From positions 1,302,001 to 1,366,000 of the forward strand of contig NZ_CP054020.1 of NCBI RefSeq assembly GCF_013282625.1: DNA of 64,000 nucleotides. The letters are read 5' to 3'. The stretch comes from Thiomicrorhabdus xiamenensis. GTDB taxonomy: Bacteria; Pseudomonadota; Gammaproteobacteria; Thiomicrospirales; Thiomicrospiraceae. A program made the position numbers and the translations under genes. This document shows, one piece after another, positions 16,895 to 23,968 of the stretch. Below the pieces are notes generated by a model. It made no database searches. It was not told the origin of the DNA and saw only the letters and a program-made list of their open reading frames with translations. How positions within the stretch are numbered: the first letter of the stretch is position 1; every line of letters starts with the position of its first letter.

Positions 16895-18652
16895 CTATAG
16901 GACGCTTGCCGCTGAAATTCGCAGCTGAACATTGGTCCGTCCCATAAATGTATTCAGCGCCGGCTGGTAGGCACATTCGATCCAATCGCCACTATCAAAA
17001 GGCAAAGGCTCACCGGCATGGTTCAAGGCATTGAAATAAATGGCGCTGAAGCGTTGTCGATCTTCACTGAGTACTTTCATCGATAAATGGGTTCGGCTTT
17101 GCCCGACCGCCTTTACTTCATCGACGATAAATTGCCCGGAAAACACCGGTTTCGGCCATTCACGGCCAAAGGGTTCGAGCTGGGATATTTCTGAAATAAG
17201 TTGTGGTTGCAACTGCCAGCTGCTCAAAGGTCCATCGGATTCAATGATCGGATAGGGGGCTTGCGGTAATTGGCGCTGCACAGCCTGCTCAAAAAGATCA
17301 CAGAACTGTTCATAGCGTTCGATCGGTATCATGCAACCGGCAGCCCCCTTATGTCCGCCCATTGATTTAAACAGTGCATTTTCCTGTTCTGACATCCATT
17401 GAAAAGCGGCGCGCAAATCCATTTCCGGCACGACGCCGCGACCGCTTCCTGCCAGGAAACCGTCCTGCAGATCCGTCATAGCAACGGTCGGCACGCCGTA
17501 TTTTTCACCGATGCGCGAAGCGATAATCCCCTGAATACCGGCATTACCTTGCATTTTTATAGCCAGACTGTAGCGCTGGGGATGATAGATCTTCGCTGCC
17601 AGTTCGCGAGCCTGCTGCAACATCTCTTCCTGTTGGGAACGGCGGTTCTGATTATCTTCATCAAGCTGCTGTAAATAAAATGAAGCGCGCTCAACCGTGG
17701 GGGCTGTCAAAAAATGATAGGCAGTGGTGACATCGCTGACACGACTGGCTGCATTGATACGGGTTGCAACCTGAAAACCAAGAAATTCTGCATCATACGA
17801 CTGTTTCTGATTGTCGTTCAGCAAGCGCATGGCCTGCCAGGCCGGAGTATTAAACTGATTGATCTGCATTAAGCCGGTCCGCACAATAGCCCGATTATTC
17901 GGACTTTTCAAACTGACACTGTCGGCAACCGTACCGAGAGCGACATTCGACGCCAGCGCTTTGAGGGAGGGGGCATCCTGATTCAGATAACCGGTTTTGA
18001 TTAATTCTTGACGCACCTGAGCCATAACCAGAAAAATAACAAAGCAACCGGCGATGGTTTTGTCATACTGACAGCCTTCCTGCTGCGGATTGACCGTACA
18101 AGCCGCACTGGCCGGTGCGCCTTCTATCGGCATATGGTGGTGGTCGGTCACGCAGACCGGAATATTATGTTCCGCCAGGCGACGGATTCTGGGTTCGTCA
18201 CTTGATCCCTGGTCGGCGGAAATCACCAGTTCAATCGGCTTATCGATGGCTAAAATCCGTTCGACAACCTCATCAGTGATACCATAGCCGGCGGAGCGCT
18301 CGCCAATAATATGTTCGACTCTTTCTTCGGCAACGCCGAAAAAATCGATCAGGGCCGTTTTAGCGACCCAGGCCGAAGTGACGCCATCCGTATCGTAGTC
18401 CGTCGCCAGTACAATTTGACCTTCAGCCAGTATTGCTTTGACGATTAGTCGGGCGGCGCTTTCGGCATTCTTGAGCTGGTTAGGTGGTTGCAGGTTTTTT
18501 AACTGCGGATGAACGATAGCTTGTAACTGTGCGGCATCGTCCAAACGGTTGGCGACAAGTTTGGCCTGCAGGTCGGTCAACCCCAGGCCTTTGGCGCTGG
18601 AAAAGACTTCGGGATTGGTCTGGCGTTCGATAATTTTCGGCTTTTTAATCAT
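16895..18652 (-). CDS. recJ: Single-stranded-DNA exonuclease RecJ
   Basis: 5'-3' exonuclease acting in RecF-pathway recombination and mismatch repair. 585 residues from the ATG at 18652 (MIKKPKIIERQ); an upstream in-frame start at 18712 would run into the divergent esterase gene. DHH-family motifs are visible: ATDYDTDGVTSAW, SADQGSSDE, CVTDHHHMP, and the DHHA1 segment GSGRGVVPEMDLRAAF with the GGHKGAAG loop. Its start is only 20 bases from the divergent gene at 18673, so promoters must overlap. Confidence 0.95.
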   Translation of the reverse strand: MIKKPKIIERQTNPEVFSSAKGLGLTDLQAKLVANRLDDAAQLQAIVHPQLKNLQPPNQLKNAESAARLIVKAILAEGQIVLATDYDTDGVTSAWVAKTALIDFFGVAEERVEHIIGERSAGYGITDEVVERILAIDKPIELVISADQGSSDEPRIRRLAEHNIPVCVTDHHHMPIEGAPASAACTVNPQQEGCQYDKTIAGCFVIFLVMAQVRQELIKTGYLNQDAPSLKALASNVALGTVADSVSLKSPNNRAIVRTGLMQINQFNTPAWQAMRLLNDNQKQSYDAEFLGFQVATRINAASRVSDVTTAYHFLTAPTVERASFYLQQLDEDNQNRRSQQEEMLQQARELAAKIYHPQRYSLAIKMQGNAGIQGIIASRIGEKYGVPTVAMTDLQDGFLAGSGRGVVPEMDLRAAFQWMSEQENALFKSMGGHKGAAGCMIPIERYEQFCDLFEQAVQRQLPQAPYPIIESDGPLSSWQLQPQLISEISQLEPFGREWPKPVFSGQFIVDEVKAVGQSRTHLSMKVLSEDRQRFSAIYFNALNHAGEPLPFDSGDWIECAYQPALNTFMGRTNVQLRISAASVL

Positions 18653-18672
18653 AGCAAGGGATTGTACCAGAG

Positions 18673-19317
18673 ATGACGGACAAAAAAGTGTCTGAGAACG
18701 ATTTGAAAACACTGTATCTGCACGGCTTTTTGAGCTCTGGAAACAGCTATAAAGCTCAGTGGTTTAAAAAACGAAATATACAGAATTCAGCTCATCCCTT
18801 AGGGGAAATGTTCTGCCCGACTTATTCTCAGCAATCGCTTGCGGATGGCCTGAAATCTATAGACACAACGCTCGCACGATGGCAAAAGCAAAATTCGCGC
18901 ATATGCTTGATCGGTTCCTCGCTTGGCGGTTATCTGGTGCAGTATTACGCCCATAAATATGCCATTCCATACATTATGATCAATCCGGCACTTAATCCGC
19001 TCAGTTTGTTTGACGATTATTTAGGCCAACATACTAATCCCTACACGGGAGAGATAATCGAGGTCAATGAAGCATTCTTCAGTGTTTTGGCTGACTTGCA
19101 GGTTTCGCAATTAAACCCGGAAATACCAAGTCTGTTATTGGCCGATAAGGCGGATGAAGTCGTGGATATCCCTTTTGCATTGCAACGCTACAAAGCGCTA
19201 CCGAATGCGAAGAGTATTTTATTCCCGGGAGGGGATCATACATTCCAGCATCTGCCGGAGGCGTGGGAGGAGATCAAACTGTTTATTGCCGAGCAAGAAA
19301 CAAAGACTTCTCGCTGA
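18673..19317 (+). CDS. YqiA-like alpha/beta-hydrolase esterase
   Basis: 214 residues. YqiA/UPF0227-type hydrolase: YLHGFLSS near the N-terminus for the oxyanion region, nucleophile Ser in IGSSLGGYLVQYYA, Asp in LLADKADEVVDI, and His in GGDHTFQHLPE, giving a complete triad. E. coli YqiA is an esterase preferring short acyl chains; physiological substrate unknown. It starts 20 bases from the divergent recJ ATG. Confidence 0.85.
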   Translation: MTDKKVSENDLKTLYLHGFLSSGNSYKAQWFKKRNIQNSAHPLGEMFCPTYSQQSLADGLKSIDTTLARWQKQNSRICLIGSSLGGYLVQYYAHKYAIPYIMINPALNPLSLFDDYLGQHTNPYTGEIIEVNEAFFSVLADLQVSQLNPEIPSLLLADKADEVVDIPFALQRYKALPNAKSILFPGGDHTFQHLPEAWEEIKLFIAEQETKTSR

Positions 19318-19340
19318 GCATTGTTGAGTAAAGCTTGGCT

Positions 19341-19565
19341 TCAAACCCAAGTATCGAAAAGCTGTCCGATTAGACCGTCTTCGGTTTTGATGACTTTAAC
19401 CAGCGCTTCGATATCTTTCTGCGCCATGCGATTGTCGATCAGTGCGTTGGCGGTATTATCGAAGCTCTGTTGCGGTGTAACGATGGTTTGCGTATTCTCG
19501 TTAAGCCGTTCGAAGTTTTTCTGAATGCCGTTATAGGCAATATTGGCAAAGTTGTTTACTTGCAT
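19341..19565 (-). CDS. 74-residue mini protein resembling fused flagellar rod termini
   Basis: Residues 4-26 (NNFANIAYNGIQKNFERLNE) resemble the N-terminal helix of flagellar rod/hook axial proteins, and residues 45-72 (RMAQKDIEALVKVIKTEDGL, then IGQLFDTW) resemble the C-terminal helix of FlgB/FlgC/FlgG (the usual ...AKVIKTADEMLGTLLDI ending). The variable core between them is missing. A clear GAGGT ribosome site precedes the ATG. Similar short orphan proteins occur in other gammaproteobacteria; no flagellar gene is adjacent. Role unknown. Confidence 0.7.
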   Translation of the reverse strand: MQVNNFANIAYNGIQKNFERLNENTQTIVTPQQSFDNTANALIDNRMAQKDIEALVKVIKTEDGLIGQLFDTWV

Positions 19566-19583
19566 AATTCACCTCAATAGGGC

Positions 19584-20222
19584 TTAGGCCGCATTGCGAA
19601 TGTAGGAGGGAAGGACATTTGGATTTTGCTCGTCTTTGACCGCATAGGGGTCGTGTTTTATGATCCGATATTCGATAAAAACCTCTCCCATAGGATGTTC
19701 TCCGACACGGTCAATATGAATGGCAACCTCTTCATCCTGCCAGCTGTAACTTAAATAGGGCGCAAAACCTCCCCATCCTTTACGTTGTACTTGCGCCGGG
19801 CCTAGCTCTTTACTTAACTCGTGCGCGACTCGCTGAGTATTCAAAAGCCGTCCGTTGTTATCTCCCTGCGTCGAATAAGGACGATACAAACGTCTGAATC
19901 GGGTTACCTCACCCAGATCATTATAGTAAAAAGTCACGGAGTAACTGTCTGCAAGTCGTGTTTGCGTAAAGAATTTATCGATATTATGCTGCTTCAGACT
20001 GGATCTGGAAAACTTAAATCCACCGATTTGCCACAGCTGTTGACGAACCTGTTTCTGGGTTAGCTTGGCGACCTCCAAACCAAGAAAGCGAACTTGTTTC
20101 GGGGGTAAAGGTTCGGCGAAAACAGAGGGCGCGGAAAAACATAGCAGCATTGGAATCAGTAAACACCAGTGGGCCAGGGCTTTTATTTTCCGGTATGCAG
20201 ATTTTAAAACGGGGCGCGGCAT
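19584..20222 (-). CDS. Exported protein of unknown function
   Basis: 212 residues. A basic N-terminus and hydrophobic stretch ending AHWCLLIPMLLCFSAPSVFA indicate a Sec signal peptide cleaved after VFA (about residue 36). The mature part is a mixed alpha/beta protein with FYYNDLGEVTRF, WQDEEVAIHIDRVG and EVFIEYRI, a repeat-like pattern of short strands. I do not recognise a family. It lies 18 bases upstream of the mini axial protein and 25 bases after the kinase fusion on the same strand, so the three may be an operon. Confidence 0.7.
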   Translation of the reverse strand: MPRPVLKSAYRKIKALAHWCLLIPMLLCFSAPSVFAEPLPPKQVRFLGLEVAKLTQKQVRQQLWQIGGFKFSRSSLKQHNIDKFFTQTRLADSYSVTFYYNDLGEVTRFRRLYRPYSTQGDNNGRLLNTQRVAHELSKELGPAQVQRKGWGGFAPYLSYSWQDEEVAIHIDRVGEHPMGEVFIEYRIIKHDPYAVKDEQNPNVLPSYIRNAA

Positions 20223-20247
20223 TGTCTCTCTCGGCGATTAGGTTCCT

Positions 20248-21879
20248 TTAAGAGGTTAACGGCAGGTTCAGGAATTGCTTTATCTGTTGCTGAGGAAATT
20301 CCTGCCGCAGCTTTTGTGCATTCAACCAGATGCAGGGTTCGTCATCTTGTGGTTTCTGCAGATAACGGGATTGCTGTAACATCACCGCCGCATCTGCATC
20401 GGAAGGATTCTTATCGTCTTCGGTACGCAGCCTGATCTGCTCGGCGAGAAAAACCGAATCCAGCTGTAAATCGGTATCAATATAGATCAGATAAACTGGT
20501 ACTTGCAGTGCTTTAGCCAGGTTGTAAAAACGCTGTCGGTGTTCTTTTTTGAGAAAAGTGGCGTCGACAATGGTGTGCCAACCGGCTTGCAGTGACGTTT
20601 GGGCATTTTCTTCAAGCTTTCGATAGGTATTCCGGTTCATTGTCTGCGAGTAGAGGCGTTGTTTTTGTTCGTCAGACACCCGTTCGAGCGGTTCGATACC
20701 GAACAGCGTTTTTCGGGTGCGATCGGAATTGATGACAACCGCATCGATTAGGCGCAACATCTGCTCAGCCAAGTGGCTTTTACCGCTACCGGAGACACCT
20801 TGCAACAGAATCAGTTTTGGTTTGCTGGGAATTTGTGAAAGGTCGTGCGCCAAGGTGACGTAATCATCCGCCAGAACACACAGTTTGGCTCTTTCCGAAG
20901 AGCCGGAACGAAACTGTTCGGCACGAAGGTTGGTGATTTTCGAGCGAACCATGGCACGATACACCATATAAAAGCGCAGTAATTGCAATCCCTGATAATC
21001 CTGTGTGCGCTGCAGGTAAATTGACAGAATCTGCCAGGCCAAGTGAGCCTGGCGGCGCGATGCCAAATCCATTAACAGAAAGGCCAGGTCGCTGATACCG
21101 TCTATCCAGCGGAAACTGTCGCTAAACTCGATGCCGTCGAAGAGCACCGGCTGGCGATTAATCAGGGCAATATTATCAAGATGCAGATCGCCGTGGCAGG
21201 CGCGAATTCGACCTTGCTCTCGGCGTTGCAACAGCAGGGGCGTTTGTTGAGCATGATGCGTAAGCGTCCACTGGTAGAGGTCCTGCAAATAAGGATGCGA
21301 TTCGGGATCGAAACAGGCTTCCAGGGCAATGAAATTATCGGTCATCGGCTTGAGGATTACATCAGGCGTACCGAGTTCGCTTTTCATGTCTACCGACTCG
21401 GCATTCAAGTGCAGTTTGGCGATCTGCAAAGCCAGGCTGTCGAGCTGCTGATGTGAGATCTGGATACAGTCTCCCTGACTTCCGAGAACGGCATTCGGGT
21501 CGAACTGCCGCATTTTAACCAGATATTCAACCGGTGCCGTATCGTTTGCTTGCATGCTGATCTTTTGCCGCTCGGCATCCCAGTAAATTGGAACCACGCC
21601 CAGATAGAGCTCCGGAGCGGTTCGCCGGTTGAGTTCAACTTCCAAAAGGCAGTATTTATAACGGGCTTCAAGAGTGGAGAAGTCCAGAAAACCAAAATCG
21701 ACCGGTTTCTTTAACTTATAAGCGTAATCACCGGTTAAAAAAACGACGGAAATATGCGTCTCGATTGTCGTAATAACTTCGACCGAATGCGGGTACAGTG
21801 TCGGGTCGCTTAAGTCGCTCACCAAGGCTTCAAGAGAGTGTGTAGATTCGGGGCGCAAGGTCGATTTTCGGTTTGGCAT
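20248..21879 (-). CDS. Aminoglycoside-phosphotransferase-like / P-loop kinase fusion
   Basis: 543 residues with two domains. Residues about 30-330 form a protein-kinase-like APH fold (ACHGDLHLDNIAL catalytic loop, LFDGIEFSD metal site, CHGD Asp). Residues about 350-530 form a zeta-toxin/AAA_33-type P-loop kinase (LLQGVSGSGKSHLAEQ Walker A, VDATFLKKEHRQRFY). The combination is a recognised conserved family in proteobacteria with unknown substrates; antibiotic resistance should not be assumed. First of a possible three-gene minus-strand unit. Confidence 0.85.
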   Translation of the reverse strand: MPNRKSTLRPESTHSLEALVSDLSDPTLYPHSVEVITTIETHISVVFLTGDYAYKLKKPVDFGFLDFSTLEARYKYCLLEVELNRRTAPELYLGVVPIYWDAERQKISMQANDTAPVEYLVKMRQFDPNAVLGSQGDCIQISHQQLDSLALQIAKLHLNAESVDMKSELGTPDVILKPMTDNFIALEACFDPESHPYLQDLYQWTLTHHAQQTPLLLQRREQGRIRACHGDLHLDNIALINRQPVLFDGIEFSDSFRWIDGISDLAFLLMDLASRRQAHLAWQILSIYLQRTQDYQGLQLLRFYMVYRAMVRSKITNLRAEQFRSGSSERAKLCVLADDYVTLAHDLSQIPSKPKLILLQGVSGSGKSHLAEQMLRLIDAVVINSDRTRKTLFGIEPLERVSDEQKQRLYSQTMNRNTYRKLEENAQTSLQAGWHTIVDATFLKKEHRQRFYNLAKALQVPVYLIYIDTDLQLDSVFLAEQIRLRTEDDKNPSDADAAVMLQQSRYLQKPQDDEPCIWLNAQKLRQEFPQQQIKQFLNLPLTS

Positions 21880-22030
21880 GAATAGAAACTCTGTTCCGGT
21901 AATCCTGAATAATGGAGAAGGAGCACATCAAATATCAGCTTATTAGTTTAACCACTGAACTCGAAAAGGATCAGCCTTTCTGAACATACAATACCCAAAC
22001 AATATTTATCACTGAATAGAAATTCGGAAA

Positions 22031-22055
22031 TAAAAAACGCGCCTTAAGGCGCGTT
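22031..22055 (-). terminator. Terminator of dksA
   Basis: Perfect 8-bp arms AACGCGCC (22036-22043) and GGCGCGTT (22048-22055) with a TTAA loop. The minus-strand T run is 22032-22037. Confidence 0.9.
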
Positions 22056-22074
22056 ATTAAACAGAGCGTTCCGA

Positions 22075-22503
22075 TTAGGCAACGCCCTGTTTTTCCCGGA
22101 TCTCTTGCTTACGTTTCATTTCTACCGTCAGAGTTGCGGTAGGGCGAGCTTCCATGCGGGCTAGGCCGATCTCTTCGCCACTCATTTTGCAGTATCCGTA
22201 TTCACCGTTTTCGATGTCTTTAAGGGATTTATCGATCTTGGCAATCAGTTTACGCTCACGGTCACGGGTACGAAGTTCCAAAGCGAATTCTTCTTCCATT
22301 GACGCGCGATCGTTAGGATCAGCTGGCGTTGACGAGTCTGCTTTTAAGTGACTCACTGTGCTGTTGGCTTCTTCTAATAGTTGGTCTTTCCAAGCCAATA
22401 GTTTGTTCTTGAAGTGCTCAAGCATTTCAGGGCTCATATATTCCTCACCTTTTTTTGGCTCATAAGGTGGGTAGTTTTCAATGAAATCCACTCGAGTTTC
22501 CAT
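22075..22503 (-). CDS. dksA: DksA-family RNA polymerase regulator lacking the zinc site
   Basis: 142 residues, DksA length. Acts in the RNA polymerase secondary channel, with ppGpp, on rRNA and amino acid promoters. The coiled-coil tip keeps the two acidic residues (D62 and D65 in PADPNDRAS) and the EEEFALELRTRDRERKL helix. The four zinc-finger positions read C105, S108, T126 and M129, so three of four Cys are lost, as in zinc-independent DksA2-type paralogs but further degraded. Whether another, zinc-bearing DksA exists elsewhere cannot be seen here. relA is in the same window (43172-45328). Confidence 0.93.
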   Translation of the reverse strand: METRVDFIENYPPYEPKKGEEYMSPEMLEHFKNKLLAWKDQLLEEANSTVSHLKADSSTPADPNDRASMEEEFALELRTRDRERKLIAKIDKSLKDIENGEYGYCKMSGEEIGLARMEARPTATLTVEMKRKQEIREKQGVA

Positions 22504-22597
22504 GGTCCTTCTCCTTCCTAGTACTCTTTCTGTGTACTTTTATTATTGAGTTAAGTTGTTTTGTTATTGAGTACCATCTCTGATGACTAAACGACAT

Positions 22598-22626
22598 TTT
22601 ATATCAACTTTGTTGAAGCGCCACAA
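22598..22626 (-). promoter_or_regulatory. Promoter for dksA
   Basis: On the minus strand TTGTGG (22626-22621), a 17-base spacer and TATAAA (22603-22598). About 95 bases before the dksA ATG. Confidence 0.55.
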
Positions 22627-22761
22627 GCAAAAAATTCAATCTTTTTTGTATGAGATTTCAATGACAAACCCAAGATATGGCGATTTTTCCTTGAAATTCT
22701 TAGTCTTATCCGTAAGAATTCAGCACTTGAATCAATTATAAGAAACTGAAGTGAGAGAAAT

Positions 22762-23523
22762 ATGGCTGAGTTAAAGGCTTTGTTATTCGATGTCGATGGT
22801 ACCCTGGCGGATACCGAGCGTGATGGACACCGTCCCGCTTTTAACATGGCTTTTGAAGCCGCGGGCTTGGACTGGAACTGGGATGAAGCTCTCTACGGCG
22901 AGCTGTTGGCGGTTACCGGTGGTAAAGAGCGTATCAAGTACTACTTGGAAAAATTCAATACGGATTTTGAAAAACCGGAAAATTTTGATGAATTCGTCAA
23001 AGGGCTGCACGCGTCCAAAACCGAATTTTACAATCAGCTGATGGCTGAAGGGCGCATTCCGCTTCGTCCGGGTGTCGAGCGTCTGATTAACGAAGCGCGC
23101 GATAAAAACATGCGTATGGCGGTTGTTACCACTACCACGCCTTCAAATGTTACCGCGCTTTTGACCAATACTTTGGGCGCTGACTCTGAAAGCTGGTTCG
23201 AAGTCATTGCGGCCGGCGATATCGTTCCGGCGAAAAAACCGGCTCCGGATATTTACGACTGGGCTATGGAACAGATGGACCTTAAACCGGAAGAGTGTAT
23301 CGCGTTTGAAGATTCTGAAAACGGGATCAAGTCATCTGTTGCTGCTAAGGTAAAAACCATTATTACCATTAACGGCTACACGCAAAACGATGATTTCAGC
23401 ACAGCGGATCTGGTCTTGGATAATATGGGTGAGCCGGGTCAGAGCTTTAAAGTTTTGATGGGCGATAGCCACGGTCACGATTATCTTGATCTGGAACTGG
23501 TTAAGAAAATCCATCAAGCCTGA
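22762..23523 (+). CDS. cbbY: CbbY-type HAD phosphatase
   Basis: 253 residues, HAD superfamily with the nucleophile D10 and acid D12 in LLFDVDGTLADTERDGHRPA, motif II TTT in AVVTTTTPSN, motif III Lys in PAKKPAPDIY, and motif IV EDSENGI. The TERDGHR cap segment and the length match CbbY, which removes xylulose-1,5-bisphosphate, a misfire inhibitor of RuBisCO, by dephosphorylation. This fits an autotroph. It is monocistronic, convergent with the HopJ gene, with a shared terminator. Confidence 0.85.
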   Translation: MAELKALLFDVDGTLADTERDGHRPAFNMAFEAAGLDWNWDEALYGELLAVTGGKERIKYYLEKFNTDFEKPENFDEFVKGLHASKTEFYNQLMAEGRIPLRPGVERLINEARDKNMRMAVVTTTTPSNVTALLTNTLGADSESWFEVIAAGDIVPAKKPAPDIYDWAMEQMDLKPEECIAFEDSENGIKSSVAAKVKTIITINGYTQNDDFSTADLVLDNMGEPGQSFKVLMGDSHGHDYLDLELVKKIHQA

Positions 23524-23550
23524 TTTTGCAGCCACTTAAAGTGTTGCAAT

Positions 23551-23580
23551 AAAAAAAGCCGGGATAACCCCGGCTTTTTT
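23551..23580. terminator. Bidirectional terminator between cbbY and the HopJ gene
   Basis: Stem GCCGGG/CCCGGC (23558-23563 with 23569-23574) with a 5-base loop, flanked by A7 on the left and T6 on the right, so it works for both converging genes. Confidence 0.9.
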
Positions 23581-23601
23581 GTTTTCGGTTTCAGCAACGT
23601 T

Positions 23602-23940
23602 TTATTTGGCGCTCAATGGCTGACTGGTAAACTCGATGCCCGCCCAGCCATACTGCATGAAATTCCGGATGTTCTGGTGATCATCACCTTGCGGATTCTG
23701 CAGCACGTCTTTGGTATAGAAATCCCCGAAAAGATTCAAGGTGGTCTGCTCATCCAGGTTATTCAACTGAGCAAAGGCAAACAGTTTACAGGAACCATTA
23801 TTGGTATCTGCAGCGTTGGTGGTTTGCCCGTTCTTGAATTCGGTGGGCACGAAAATGTAGTTATCATCAATAACTTGCATGGTTCTGCTGAACTCAACCG
23901 GTGCGTTTGACGCCGCGCTAATCAATTCACTAATTGTCAT
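23602..23940 (-). CDS. HopJ-family protein
   Basis: 112 residues from ATG 23940. The pattern PVEFSRTMQVIDDNYIFVPT, NNGSCKLFAFAQL, and LFGDFYTKDVL is the HopJ family. The name comes from a Pseudomonas type III effector, but homologs are common in free-living bacteria and algae without type III secretion, so effector function should not be inferred; role unknown. Followed 28 bases upstream by the FGGY kinase end, and probably co-transcribed after it. Confidence 0.88.
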   Translation of the reverse strand: MTISELISAASNAPVEFSRTMQVIDDNYIFVPTEFKNGQTTNAADTNNGSCKLFAFAQLNNLDEQTTLNLFGDFYTKDVLQNPQGDDHQNIRNFMQYGWAGIEFTSQPLSAK

Positions 23941-23968
23941 ACTTACCTCTGTTGTTACATGATTGCTT

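Noticed and set aside
23602..23940. HopJ protein as a type III effector
   Set aside because: No type III secretion genes; the family is widespread in free-living organisms.
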